This document shows, piece after piece, positions 52,138 to 61,156 of a DNA stretch of 64,000 nucleotides. Source of the stretch: Sphingopyxis sp. LC363 (GTDB lineage: Bacteria; Pseudomonadota; Alphaproteobacteria; Sphingomonadales; Sphingomonadaceae); contig NZ_JNFC01000008.1 of the NCBI RefSeq assembly GCF_000756385.1, forward strand, positions 1-64,000, in the 5' to 3' direction. Position numbers and translations under genes: made by a program. How positions within the stretch are numbered: the stretch's first letter is position 1; each line of letters begins with the position of its first letter. The notes under the pieces are model-generated. The model ran no database searches. It was not told the origin of the DNA and was given only the letters and a program-made list of their open reading frames with translations.

Positions 52138-52998
52138 CTATCCTGTCGTCCTTTCGCTGTGCATATCGGAATCCAACGAAGCAAAGTCAAATATGTTGCC
52201 CCCGGCCGCGTCCGGAACGACGCGCGCCCAGGTCAGCGCCGACACGCGCGAGGCACCGCTCCGCCGCAGCACCCGCGCCGCGGCGCGCAGCGTCGCCCCG
52301 CTCGCATGAACGTCGTCGACCAGCACCAGATGCCTGCGCGCCGCGCGCGCCTTGGCACCCGGCGCCAGCGCAAAGGCGCCGGCGACGATGCGCTCGCGCT
52401 CCCTGCGGCCCTTACCGCGCAGCGATGCGGTCGGCTTGACGCGGAGCAGCAGATGATGATCGCGCGGCGCGCCGGTCAGCCGCGCCAGTTCGTCGGCGAG
52501 CAACGCGGCCTGGTTGAACCCGCGCGACCAGAGCCGCCAGCGGTGCAAGGGCACCGGAACGAGCAGGACCGCGTCGATGTCGCCCGCCGCGACGAGGCGG
52601 CGCGCCATCAGCCGCGCCATCAGCCGCGCGTGCCCGGTCCGCCGCCCATATTTGAGCCGCAGCGCGACGGTGCGGGCGACCGGGCCGTAGACGAGCGCCG
52701 CCGGCGCGCCGTCGAATGGCGGCGGCTCGGCCAGGCAAGCGCCGCACGCCAGTGCTCCGCCGGGCGCGGCGGTGGGTAGAGGAATCGAGCAATGCGCGCA
52801 CGCCGGCTCGCTCAGAAAATCGAGCGACGACCAGCAGGCGAGGCAGAATTGGCGGTCGTCGCCGACGATGACACCGCAGCCTGGGCAACGCGGGGGCAAC
52901 GCATAATCGACGATTGCGCGCCCGATCGCGCGCAGACCGCCGAACCATGCCGCGGCCCTCTCGCCCGTTTTTTCGGCTTCCCCCGTCGTCCTTGCCAT
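52138..52998 (-). CDS. comF: ComF family protein (phosphoribosyltransferase-like)
   Basis: 286 aa. N-terminal zinc-ribbon Cys pairs (PRCPGCG, FCLACW, CAHC, CGAC) and the PRPP-binding motif LVLVDDVHASGATL near the C-terminus define the ComF family. In other bacteria ComF is linked to DNA uptake, but it is also found in non-competent species. ATG 52998 (or 53016). Divergent from a methyltransferase gene. Four bp before grxC. Confidence 0.87.
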   Translation of the reverse strand: MARTTGEAEKTGERAAAWFGGLRAIGRAIVDYALPPRCPGCGVIVGDDRQFCLACWSSLDFLSEPACAHCSIPLPTAAPGGALACGACLAEPPPFDGAPAALVYGPVARTVALRLKYGRRTGHARLMARLMARRLVAAGDIDAVLLVPVPLHRWRLWSRGFNQAALLADELARLTGAPRDHHLLLRVKPTASLRGKGRRERERIVAGAFALAPGAKARAARRHLVLVDDVHASGATLRAAARVLRRSGASRVSALTWARVVPDAAGGNIFDFASLDSDMHSERTTG

Positions 52999-53040
52999 AG
53001 GCGGGTTGTGAAGCATCGCCCGGGACGGCACAAGCGGCGC

Positions 53041-53892
53041 ATGTCGCAATCCCCGCGCCCGCTCTTCTCGCCCGCCCGCCACCGTGCCCAGCGCGACCGT
53101 ATGGCGCGCCTGCCCGCGACCGCCAATTTCCTCGCGCCGATCATCGCCGAAACCCTGCTCGACCGGCTGACGATGGTGACGCGCGAATTTTCGCGCACGC
53201 TGCTCGTCGGCGCACACGACGCGGCGCTGACCGATCGGCTCCGCGGCACCGGCACCGACCTCACGATCATCGAAGCGGCGCCGGGGCTCGCAAGCCGGAC
53301 GGCGGCGATCGCGGTCGAAGCCGACGCGGTCGATCTGCCATTCGGCAGCTTCGACCTCATCGTCTGGCCGGGCGGGCTCGACAGCGTCAACGACGTGCCG
53401 GGCGCGCTCGTGCGGCTCCGCGCACTGCTCGCACCGGACGGCCTGCTCCTCGGCGCCTTCGTCGGCGACGGCAGCCTGCCGCGCCTGCGCCGCGCGGTGA
53501 TGGCCGACGGCGTACGGTCGATCGCGCGGCTGCATCCCCAGATCGACCTGGCCGCGATGGGCAATCTGCTCCAGCGCGTCGGCTTCGCGCTTCCGGTGGT
53601 CGACGTCGAGGCGCTGACGGTGCGCTATGGCGAATGGTTCGCGCTCGTGCGCGACCTGCGCGCCGCTGGCCTGTCGAGCCGCCTCACCCCCGCACCGCCG
53701 CCGCTGACCCGCGACGAAGCGGCGCGGATCGCCGCGGCGTTCGCGGCGCAGGCCGACCCCGACGGCCGCATCGCCGAAAGCTTCCGCATCGTCCATTTCA
53801 GCGGCTGGGCGCCGCATCCCGATCAGCCGCAGCCCGCGCGGCGCGGCAGCGGCACGGCCTCGCTGGCGGAGGCATTGAAGCCCAAGGAATGA
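53041..53892 (+). CDS. SAM-dependent methyltransferase-like protein (NDUFAF5/BioC-like)
   Basis: 283 aa. The Rossmann pattern of class I methyltransferases is present but weak: TLLVGAH, IIEAAPG, DAVDLPFGSFDLIVWPGGLDSVNDVPGAL. Leading RHRAQRDRMARLP and FRIVHFSGW near the end fit the NDUFAF5-like group, which hydroxylates or methylates a complex I subunit in mitochondria. Start ATG 53041. Substrate unknown. Confidence 0.78.
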   Translation: MSQSPRPLFSPARHRAQRDRMARLPATANFLAPIIAETLLDRLTMVTREFSRTLLVGAHDAALTDRLRGTGTDLTIIEAAPGLASRTAAIAVEADAVDLPFGSFDLIVWPGGLDSVNDVPGALVRLRALLAPDGLLLGAFVGDGSLPRLRRAVMADGVRSIARLHPQIDLAAMGNLLQRVGFALPVVDVEALTVRYGEWFALVRDLRAAGLSSRLTPAPPPLTRDEAARIAAAFAAQADPDGRIAESFRIVHFSGWAPHPDQPQPARRGSGTASLAEALKPKE

Positions 53893-53893
53893 A

Positions 53894-53970
53894 CGTCGCA
53901 CCCGCGCAGGCGGGGACCAATGGAGGGTTAGCGCAAGGCCGATGGCGGCCCCCGCCTGCGCGGGGCGACG
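53894..53970. repeat. Short intergenic inverted repeat, different family
   Basis: Arms CGTCGCACCCGCGCAGG (53894-53910) and CCTGCGCGGGGCGACG (53955-53970) are inverted around 44 bp. Inner parts also pair (CGGGGACC with GGCCCCCG). It fills the gap between the convergent methyltransferase and mutT genes. It resembles the hairpin repeats with CCCGCGCAGGCGGGG cores seen between sphingomonad genes. Confidence 0.7.
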
Positions 53971-53976
53971 CCTTGT

Positions 53977-54405
53977 TCAGATCAGCGCCTCGATCAGCCC
54001 GATCAGCGGCGCGTCGGCGGGCGGCATGTCGAGGCCGTGCAGCTCGACCGGGCGCACCCAGCGGAGCGCGCTCGCATGCTGCGCGATCGGCGTTCCGCGC
54101 CATTTGCGGCAGACGTAAAGCAAAAGCAGCAGATGCCTTTCACCAAGCATGTCACTCGCAAAGCAGGCGGGCGCAAGGCAGGCATGGTCGACGTCGATCG
54201 CCAGCTCCTCGGCGAGCTCGCGAATCAGCGCCTGCTCTGGGGTTTCGCCGGGCTCGAGCTTGCCGCCCGGAAATTCCCACAATCCAGCCATCGCCAGCCC
54301 TTCGGGACGCTGTTGGACGAGCAGCCTCCCATCGCGGTCAACCAGCGCCGCAGCAACGACGACAAGCGATGTTTTTGGCGGTTTTCCGGGGATAAGCGCG
54401 GACAA
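53977..54405 (-). CDS. mutT: Nudix (MutT-type) (deoxy)nucleoside triphosphate pyrophosphohydrolase
   Basis: 142 aa. The Nudix box GKLEPGETPEQALIRELAEE (48-67) has the REL-EE core. EFPGGKLEPGE and RPEGLAMAGLWEF at 33-45 match MutT, which removes 8-oxo-dGTP from the nucleotide pool. Full length. Convergent with the methyltransferase gene and divergent from the pilin genes. Confidence 0.88.
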   Translation of the reverse strand: MSALIPGKPPKTSLVVVAAALVDRDGRLLVQQRPEGLAMAGLWEFPGGKLEPGETPEQALIRELAEELAIDVDHACLAPACFASDMLGERHLLLLLYVCRKWRGTPIAQHASALRWVRPVELHGLDMPPADAPLIGLIEALI

Positions 54406-54470
54406 ATTGTTAACCTTCCTGTGCGAATGCTGGAACCCTCGGGAACTATATTTCAGTCAGGGGTGGAACA

Positions 54471-54641
54471 ATGCGAAACTTTTACAGGCTGATGCGGTCG
54501 ACCAGGGCCGCCACGGCCGTCGAATATGGGCTGATCCTGGCCCTTGTCTTTCTGGCGGCTGTCGTCGCTGTCAGCAACGTAGCCAACTCCACCGGCAATA
54601 TGTGGGGCGAGGTTTCGAACGCCGCAGACGCGAATATGTAG
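54471..54641 (+). CDS. Flp family type IVb pilin, first copy
   Basis: 56 aa, too short for many gene finders. ATAVEYGLILALVFLAAVVAV is the Flp prepilin signature: a cleavage Gly-like position before the hydrophobic helix and Glu at +5 (AVEYG). Start ATG with GGGGTGGA. No cpa/tad assembly genes lie in the window. Mature pilin would be about 40 residues. A second copy lies 146 bp downstream. Confidence 0.85.
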   Translation: MRNFYRLMRSTRAATAVEYGLILALVFLAAVVAVSNVANSTGNMWGEVSNAADANM

Positions 54642-54786
54642 CGGCAGCGACTGTCCCCTTTCGGGGCTATTTCTGGCCCGCTCACGGCCCGGCCACATTA
54701 AGATTTTCAAAACCTATTCGCCCTAAACCGCAGATGTTGACCCAGACCAGACCGTCAACAGGGTAAGTGAAATCAGGAGACCAGTC

Positions 54787-54948
54787 ATGAAGTTCATCAA
54801 GAAGTTCGTCCGCGACACCAAAGCCGCCACCGCCATCGAATATGGCCTGATCGCGGCCCTCATCGCCGTCGCCGGCATCTCGGCCATGGGCCTCGTCGGC
54901 AACAGCGTCAGCAACACCTTCAACTCGGTTGCGTCGAACCTCGACTAA
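54787..54948 (+). CDS. Flp family type IVb pilin, second copy
   Basis: 53 aa. KAATAIEYGLIAALIAVAGI is the standard Flp sequence (canonical EYGLIAALIAV). SD AGGAGA. Differs from the upstream copy mainly in the helix and C-terminus; both probably go to one pilus, this one as the major subunit because its sequence is closest to consensus. Followed by a strong terminator. Confidence 0.92.
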   Translation: MKFIKKFVRDTKAATAIEYGLIAALIAVAGISAMGLVGNSVSNTFNSVASNLD

Positions 54949-54990
54949 TCGCGTTGGTTTGCGCGGCTTCGGGCGCGCGAACAAGATCGG

Positions 54991-55023
54991 AAAGGGCGGT
55001 GGGTCATCCCACCGCCCTTTTTC
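54991..55023 (+). terminator. Rho-independent terminator after the second flp gene
   Basis: 13-bp perfect stem (AAAGGGCGGTGGG / CCCACCGCCCTTT) with a TCAT loop and following TT. It ends the pilin transcript and meets the convergent protease gene. Confidence 0.9.
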
Positions 55024-55035
55024 GCGCCTTCGGAC

Positions 55036-56535
55036 CTATCGGTTCGCGTAGACCACGACCTTTACCTTCTGCCCCGGCGTCAGCCGGCTCGATGCGGTCA
55101 AGCGGTTGAGCACCTGAAACCGTTCGGTCTGGTAATTGCTGTATGCCATCCGCCGCGCCAGATTGGCGACCGTGTCGCCGCGGCCGACGGTGACGACGTC
55201 GACCCGCCGCGGCCGGATCGCCGCCGCCTCGGCGGTGCTCAGCCGCCGCACGCTGGTGAACATCGGATTGAAGACGCTGCCCCGGCCCGCCTGTGTCAGC
55301 GCGACGAAGTGGAACGCCTGCCCACGCGAAAATTCATAGGCGAAGACGGTGACGTCGACCTGTCCCGACTGGCTGTTCACACGCGCGGTCGAGTAGGACG
55401 CCGGAATGCCGTTCACGGTCGTGCGCTGGATCGCGCTCGGGCTGATCGACGCATTGCCGGCAACCGCCCGGAAAGCCGCCGAGATATAGGCGTTCATGTC
55501 GCCATTATAGGGGCCGGTCGAAAATTGCGCCTGCCCGCCGTTGCCGCTGATCGACACCGCATCGGTTCCGTTCTGCATCCCGTAGCCGTTCGGCACGGTG
55601 AACCGAAGGCGAAGGTCGGGGTGCAGGAAATCGCGTCCCTCGACGACCCCCTGCGCCGGATCGTCGCCATAGAGCACGCCGTCGACCGATGCGAGAAATG
55701 CGTCGGCATTGCGATTTCCGCCCCGGCCGCCGACGCGGCTGGCGAGCGTCTGTGCGTTGCGGACGCGCGACGCCGGGTCGGGGTGCGTGCTCGCCCATTC
55801 GGGCAGCGATCGCGCATCGCCGCCCGACAGGCGCGCGTCGAGGTTCGTCTGGTTGGCGAGGCTCGCGAGCATCGTCGACAGCGCGAGCGGATCATAGCCC
55901 GCGCTGCTGAGATATTGGACGCCGAGCTGGTCGGCCTGCAATTCCTGGCTGCGCGAAAAGCCCAGCGTCGCAAGCTGCGCGACGCGCATCGAATTATTCT
56001 GGAGCAGCCCGCCGAGACCGCCGAGCAGCCCGCCATTATCGCCGATCGCACCGCCGAGCACCGCGCCGAGGACGCCGAGGATCGTGTTGCGCGTCGCCGC
56101 CGACTGCCGCTTCTTGCTGTGCTGCGCGGCGACATGGCCGACCTCGTGTCCGAGCACGCCGGCCAGTTCGGCCTCGTCGTTCATCAGCGCCATCAGCTGG
56201 CGCGTGACATAGACATAGCCGCCGGGGATCGCGAAGGCGTTGTTTACCGGCGAATTGAGCAGGGTGACGGTGAAATCGCTGGGCGAGCGCGACAGGCCCG
56301 ATTGCACCGCGATATTCTGCCCGACGCGGTTCACATAGGCCGCTTGCGGCCCCTTATATGCACCGCCGAATTCCTGGAGCAGTTGCGGATGCGCCTCGTC
56401 GCCCTGCTTGCGCTCGGCGGGCGAGATATTGGTCTGGGTCTTGATCGCCTTCAGCTGCGCATCCGCCGCGCCAGTAAAGGCGATGCCGCCCATCGCCAGC
56501 GCCGCCGCAAATGTCCTTCCCGTCTTCCAGCTCAT
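55036..56535 (-). CDS. Exported M48 metalloprotease with C-terminal LysM domain
   Basis: 499 aa. Signal peptide (1-26, ending ADA). The M48 motif HEVGH at 130-134 with a later Glu in SRSQELQADQLG gives the zinc site. A C-terminal VVTVGRGDTVANLARRMAYSN to GQKVKVVVY segment is a LysM repeat, suggesting peptidoglycan contact. Family relatives (BepA-like) help outer-membrane protein quality control. ATG 56535 has GGGAGG upstream; a longer start at 56550 would remove the signal peptide context. A long Gly/Leu-rich stretch (about 158-178) is probably a loop or membrane contact. Confidence 0.88.
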   Translation of the reverse strand: MSWKTGRTFAAALAMGGIAFTGAADAQLKAIKTQTNISPAERKQGDEAHPQLLQEFGGAYKGPQAAYVNRVGQNIAVQSGLSRSPSDFTVTLLNSPVNNAFAIPGGYVYVTRQLMALMNDEAELAGVLGHEVGHVAAQHSKKRQSAATRNTILGVLGAVLGGAIGDNGGLLGGLGGLLQNNSMRVAQLATLGFSRSQELQADQLGVQYLSSAGYDPLALSTMLASLANQTNLDARLSGGDARSLPEWASTHPDPASRVRNAQTLASRVGGRGGNRNADAFLASVDGVLYGDDPAQGVVEGRDFLHPDLRLRFTVPNGYGMQNGTDAVSISGNGGQAQFSTGPYNGDMNAYISAAFRAVAGNASISPSAIQRTTVNGIPASYSTARVNSQSGQVDVTVFAYEFSRGQAFHFVALTQAGRGSVFNPMFTSVRRLSTAEAAAIRPRRVDVVTVGRGDTVANLARRMAYSNYQTERFQVLNRLTASSRLTPGQKVKVVVYANR

Positions 56536-56674
56536 CGCAATGCCTCCCATTTTCTCTCTTGCCGAGGGATATCCACCCTGCGCGGCAAGGCAAGCCGCGC
56601 TACCCTTCGCAGCTCGTCGGTTTCCTGAAAATGGGAACGCCATGACCCGCGATCGGGTTCCGGCAGGGATCCGC

Positions 56675-57622
56675 CTAAGCGCGCCCCATCGCGAGGAATT
56701 TTTCCTCGCGCGCGGCCAGCAGCGTGCCCTGCGGCAGCCCCGCCAGCGCGCCCAGTTCCTGCTCGATCGCATCGCCCAGCGACGCGATCGCGACTTCGGG
56801 CGCACGGTGCGCGCCGCCGACGGGTTCGGGAACGATCCGGTCGATGACCTTGAGGCCGAGCAGGTCCTGCGCCGACATTTTCATCGCCGCGGCGGCGTCC
56901 GCCGCCTTGTCCGACGTGCGCCACAGGATCGAGGCGCAGCCTTCGGGCGAGATCACCGAATAGACCGCGTGCTCGAACATCAGCACGCGGTTGGCGGCCG
57001 CCAGGGCTATCGCCCCGCCCGATCCGCCCTCGCCGACCACCGCCGCGACCATCGGAACGCCAAGCGCGAGGCATTGCTCGGTCGAACGTGCGATCGCCTC
57101 GGCCTGCCCGCGTTCCTCGGCCTGGATGCCGGGAAAAGCGCCCGAGGTATCGACGAGCGTCACCACCGGCAGGCCGAAACGGTCGGCGAGCTGCATCAGG
57201 CGGATTGCCTTGCGATAGCCCTCGGGCTTCGCCATGCCGAAATTATGCTTCATGCGCGACGGGATGTCGTCGCCCTTTTCATGGCCGATCACCATCACCC
57301 GGCGGCCGCGAAAGCGCGCGAGTCCGCCGAGGATCGCTTGATCGTCGCCGAAATTGCGGTCGCCCGCCAGCGGCATCCAGTCGTCGAACAGCCCCGCGAC
57401 ATAATGTTTGAAATGCGGGCGGTCGGGATGACGCGCGACCTGCGTCTTTTGCCACGGCGTCAATTTGGAATAGATTTCGCGCAGCAGTTTCGAGGACTTG
57501 TCCTCCAGCCGTGCGATGTCGTTGTCGATGTTGAGCGACGGATCATCGCCCATTTCGCGCAGCTCGGCAATCTGCCGATCGAGCGCGGCGACCTGTTTTT
57601 CGAAGTCCAGAAAGGCTGTCAT
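56675..57622 (-). CDS. accA: Acetyl-CoA carboxylase carboxyltransferase subunit alpha
   Basis: 315 aa. Carboxyltransferase core LVDTSGAFPGIQAEERGQ, GVPMVAAVVGEGGSGGAIA and VYSVISPEGCASILWR are the accA signature. With AccD it moves carboxyl from biotin to acetyl-CoA for fatty acid synthesis. An N-terminal LDFEKQVAALDRQIAEL coiled region is normal. Nine bp after xerD. Confidence 0.95.
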   Translation of the reverse strand: MTAFLDFEKQVAALDRQIAELREMGDDPSLNIDNDIARLEDKSSKLLREIYSKLTPWQKTQVARHPDRPHFKHYVAGLFDDWMPLAGDRNFGDDQAILGGLARFRGRRVMVIGHEKGDDIPSRMKHNFGMAKPEGYRKAIRLMQLADRFGLPVVTLVDTSGAFPGIQAEERGQAEAIARSTEQCLALGVPMVAAVVGEGGSGGAIALAAANRVLMFEHAVYSVISPEGCASILWRTSDKAADAAAAMKMSAQDLLGLKVIDRIVPEPVGGAHRAPEVAIASLGDAIEQELGALAGLPQGTLLAAREEKFLAMGRA

Positions 57623-57631
57623 GCGGAGTCG

Positions 57632-58543
57632 CTAGGACGAAGGCTCCGCTAGGTCAACGCCATCCATGCGGGCGAGCGGGTGGCGCTTGTTGACGAGCTC
57701 GACGAGGCGGCGGCTATCGACATGCGTGTAAATTTCGGTCGTCGCGATATCGGCGTGGCCGAGCATCAATTGCAACGCGCGCAGATCAGCGCCGCCCTCC
57801 AGCAAATGGGTGGCAAAGGCGTGGCGCAGCACATGCGGGCTGATCGCGGTCGGGTCGATCCCCGCGCGTGCGGCGAGTTCGCGCAGCATCTGGAACAGCC
57901 GCACGCGCGAGACATGCGCCTTGCCCGACGGAAAGAGCCAGGGCGATCCGTCGGTCAGCAAGGGCAGCCAGCGATCGAATGCCGCGCGCGCGCGCTCGGA
58001 CAGGGGCACCAGCCGTTCCTTGTCGCCCTTGCCGCGGATGATCAGATATTCGCGCTCGCCCGCCACGGCCCGGCGCGGGAGCGATACGAGCTCGCTCGCG
58101 CGGAGCCCCGACCCATAGAGGAGTTCGAGCAGCAGCAGCATCCGCACCTTGCTCGCGGGCGGGGCTTCTCCCGCTGCCTCCTCCTCCGCTCGCTCGAACA
58201 GCCGTTCGACATCGGCGTGCGTCATGATGCGCGGCAACGGCCGCCGCGTTGAAGGGCGCGCGATATCGAGCACAGGGTTATCCGCCCGCTCGCCCTCGTC
58301 GAGCAGGAACGCGAAGAACTGCCGCAGCGCCGACAATTTGCGCGCCGCGCTGCTCGCCGCAAGCGGCTGATAATCCGCCATCAATTTGCGTAAGGCCGCA
58401 GCATCGGCGTCGCCGAGCGGGCCTTTGATCCACTCTGCCGCCTGTTCGAGGTCACGGCGATAGGCCGCCAGCGTGTTGCGCGACGCCCCGCGCTCGGCTG
58501 CCATCATTTCCAGAAAGCGGCCGATTAAAGCGGCGTCAGACAT
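57632..58543 (-). CDS. xerD: Tyrosine recombinase XerD
   Basis: 303 aa. N-terminal SAM-like domain, then the catalytic set Arg148 (SGLRASELV), Lys172, His237/Arg240 (HVLRHAFATHLL), His263 (LGH) and Tyr272 (IYTHV). XerD with XerC resolves chromosome dimers at dif. ATG 58543 was chosen by comparison with family starts. A phage-type integrase is unlikely because the core sequence and neighbourhood are housekeeping. Confidence 0.92.
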   Translation of the reverse strand: MSDAALIGRFLEMMAAERGASRNTLAAYRRDLEQAAEWIKGPLGDADAAALRKLMADYQPLAASSAARKLSALRQFFAFLLDEGERADNPVLDIARPSTRRPLPRIMTHADVERLFERAEEEAAGEAPPASKVRMLLLLELLYGSGLRASELVSLPRRAVAGEREYLIIRGKGDKERLVPLSERARAAFDRWLPLLTDGSPWLFPSGKAHVSRVRLFQMLRELAARAGIDPTAISPHVLRHAFATHLLEGGADLRALQLMLGHADIATTEIYTHVDSRRLVELVNKRHPLARMDGVDLAEPSS

Positions 58544-58581
58544 TGACGAAAGCGGCGCCAGCCGCATCCTTCAAAAGAAAC

Positions 58582-60390
58582 TCAGACACGCACCACTGCT
58601 TCGGCGGCGATCATGCGCGCTTCGGCGTCGAGGCCCACCTCGCGCAGCGCGCGGACGATATAATAGAGATGATAGGGCGGCACTTTCGACCATTCGCCCT
58701 GCATACCTGTCGCCGCGAGCAGCGCCACCATGCCCGGCTCGCGCCGCGCGGCTGCCGTCATGATCGCGCGCGACCAGCGCGTTTGCCGGCCCAGGTCGAC
58801 CTCCAGGTCGTCCGCCGCCGAAGCCGCCGCATCGGCATCGAGCCGCCCGAGACCGGCAAGTCCCGCGAGCAGGAATTTCGAGCGCAGGGTGTCGGCGCTG
58901 TCGTCATCGTCCGAAAACCGCTCGACCGCGCCCGCACTCATGCCGCTGAGCGCGCGCGGCGATCCGACCGCGAGCACGCCCCACGCGCGGCTGCCCACCG
59001 ACACGGTCGGAACCCAGGCGAGCGCATTCGCGTCATAACCGCCCGCGAGCATCGATCCCAGAAGCTGCCACGGATCGCCGCCTGTTTCGGTGCTGGGCGA
59101 AAGCGCGGCCGCCGCGCGTGCGGTTGCGACCATCGCGGCATAGCTTTGCGACGCGCTGCCGCCCGCGCCCCACAGCTGCTCCATCGCGGCGTAGCGCTCG
59201 GCGCCGGTCGCGAGGCGAAAGGCACCGCGAAGCTGATCGGTCTGCGCCGCGAGGGCTTCGGCGGGCTCTTCCTCGCTCGCTGCGGCGCTGAGCAGCGACA
59301 CATAGGCCTCGCTCGACAGCACGCCCCGCGCGGCCGCCTCAGGCGCCGCGGCCACTCGGTTCGCCATGTCCGTCATCGGCGCGAGAACCGTCCAGCCCTT
59401 CATATAATAAGGTGCCGAGGTCCTGAGCGCCTCGGGAACCTCGATCGCGGTCGCGGTCGCCATGCCGAAACGCCAGCTCGTCAGCCGGTCGATGTTGTCC
59501 CATTCGATCGTGGTCGAACGCCGCCCCGCACCGGTCGCGCCGAGCACGCGTTCGGCGAGCAATATGTCGAAGTTCGAAATCTTCCCGCGCGATCGCACGC
59601 GGCTGACGGCCCAGCCCGCCGGCCCGGCCTCGCCCGACAGGCCTGCGCAGATCGCGGCCGCAAGACGCCACGCCTGCTCGTCGCCATGCGCAAGCCCCGC
59701 CGGCACATAGGGGCACATACCCGCAGGATCGGCGTTGGCGAGATAGACCTGCTGCGCCGCGGCGACGAGACGCGGGCTTGCCCGGTCGTAGTCGACCGAC
59801 TGGACGATCCGCCGCGCGGTGATCGATTCGCCCATGCGAAGCAGCAGCGACACGCGCTCGGCCGCGAGGTCCGCGCCGTTGATGGTATCGGGTGTATCGA
59901 TCGCCGACGCGAGCGCGCGGCGAAGCAATATCTGGCCCCAGCGCGATGCGAACTGGCCGCTCGTCTTGCGCATGATCGCCGCGGCATATTGCCCGCGAAC
60001 CCCGAACGCATCGGGGGCGAGCCCGCCGGTTTCGGGGGTGAGCGGCCCGATGCGGGTGAGCAGGCGGCGCGCGCCGGGCGGCAGGTCATATTTCAGCCCG
60101 CCCGATTCGACCTCTTCCTCGTCCTCTTCATCTGCTGCGCCGACCGTGGTGGTATCGAGCGTCGGCGCAACCGGCGGCGGCGCGGCGCCGTTCGCCGACG
60201 GCGAACCGGGTGCAGTGGTCGGGGTGGGTGATGGAGACGGCGTCGGTGACGATTTCGGAGCGGGGGTCTCGGCGGGAGCGCCGAACCCTTCGGGCAACAG
60301 CGATTCCTGCGCGATCGCGGGCAGCACCAATATCGCGGCGAGCGCGGTGGCCGACAGGCCCAACGTCAACGACAGCGTGTTTTTTTTCAT
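58582..60390 (-). CDS. Conserved exported protein of unknown function
   Basis: 602 aa. Signal peptide (about 1-27, ending AIA), then a Pro/Ser/Thr-rich linker (about 40-65), an acidic segment (EEDEEEVESGG), then a mostly helical Ala-rich domain. No catalytic motif is visible. It lies upstream of xerD and divergent from aroK. Genes of this kind appear in the same place in other sphingomonads as far as I recall. Possible roles are envelope-associated scaffold or helical-repeat binding protein. Confidence 0.72.
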   Translation of the reverse strand: MKKNTLSLTLGLSATALAAILVLPAIAQESLLPEGFGAPAETPAPKSSPTPSPSPTPTTAPGSPSANGAAPPPVAPTLDTTTVGAADEEDEEEVESGGLKYDLPPGARRLLTRIGPLTPETGGLAPDAFGVRGQYAAAIMRKTSGQFASRWGQILLRRALASAIDTPDTINGADLAAERVSLLLRMGESITARRIVQSVDYDRASPRLVAAAQQVYLANADPAGMCPYVPAGLAHGDEQAWRLAAAICAGLSGEAGPAGWAVSRVRSRGKISNFDILLAERVLGATGAGRRSTTIEWDNIDRLTSWRFGMATATAIEVPEALRTSAPYYMKGWTVLAPMTDMANRVAAAPEAAARGVLSSEAYVSLLSAAASEEEPAEALAAQTDQLRGAFRLATGAERYAAMEQLWGAGGSASQSYAAMVATARAAAALSPSTETGGDPWQLLGSMLAGGYDANALAWVPTVSVGSRAWGVLAVGSPRALSGMSAGAVERFSDDDDSADTLRSKFLLAGLAGLGRLDADAAASAADDLEVDLGRQTRWSRAIMTAAARREPGMVALLAATGMQGEWSKVPPYHLYYIVRALREVGLDAEARMIAAEAVVRV

Positions 60391-60577
60391 CGCGTCGCGC
60401 CTTCGGCAAACTTGTCGATCACATTCACCTCAATCATTCCGGCCCGATCGGTCATGACGCCGCAACCCAGCCTTTTCCCGATCTGCCCGGCACGCGCAAT
60501 ATCCCATGCCCGCCGTTCGTCCCATATCGCGCAAAACCATTGTTCCGCGCCGAACGGGCGGTATAGCCGCGCGCACC

Positions 60578-61156
60578 ATGTCGCGAAACCCGAAAAGCCC
60601 GGCCGCTGCCATCCCCGCGTCGATCCGCGACCGGTCGATCGTGCTCGTCGGGCTGATGGGGTCGGGAAAGTCGACGATCGGCCGCCGCCTCGCGCAGCGG
60701 CTGGGCATGCGCTTCGCCGACGCCGACGACGAGATCGAACGCGCCGCCGGCATGACGATTTCCGACATTTTTTCGCGCTTCGGCGAGGCGCATTTCCGCG
60801 ACGGCGAGCGCCGCGTGATCGCGCGCCTGCTGGCCGGGAAGCCGATGGTGCTCGCGACCGGCGGCGGAGCCTTCGTCAACGGCGAGACGCGCACGCTGAT
60901 CCTGAAGGATAGCCTCTGCATCTGGCTCGACGCCGACATTCCGACGCTCGTCGAACGCGTCGGCCGCCGCAGCCACCGTCCGCTGTTGAAGGACCGCGAT
61001 CCCGGCGAAGTGCTGCGCGAACTCGCGGCGGTCCGCAATCCCATTTACGCCGAGGCGCATCTGCGCGTCAGTTCGGCAAGCACGCCGCACGACCACACGG
61101 TGCGCGCGATCCTGGAGGCCCTGTCAAAGGGGGGAGATCCGCAATGGAAAAGCTAA
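60578..61156 (+). CDS. aroK: Shikimate kinase
   Basis: 192 aa. P-loop GLMGSGKS (25-32), DADDEIE, FRDGERRVI and TGGGAFV are the shikimate kinase motifs. It phosphorylates shikimate at the 3-hydroxyl. ATG 60578; an earlier in-frame ATG at 60506 would add 24 residues. Its last 13 bp overlap the aroB start. Confidence 0.92.
   Translation: MSRNPKSPAAAIPASIRDRSIVLVGLMGSGKSTIGRRLAQRLGMRFADADDEIERAAGMTISDIFSRFGEAHFRDGERRVIARLLAGKPMVLATGGGAFVNGETRTLILKDSLCIWLDADIPTLVERVGRRSHRPLLKDRDPGEVLRELAAVRNPIYAEAHLRVSSASTPHDHTVRAILEALSKGGDPQWKS

Noticed and set aside
52999..53901. Upstream extension of comF
   Set aside because: It is the antisense frame of the methyltransferase gene at 53041.
57632..58543. Tyrosine recombinase as a phage or island integrase
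   Set aside because: Sequence and accA context fit XerD; no att repeat or other mobile genes nearby.
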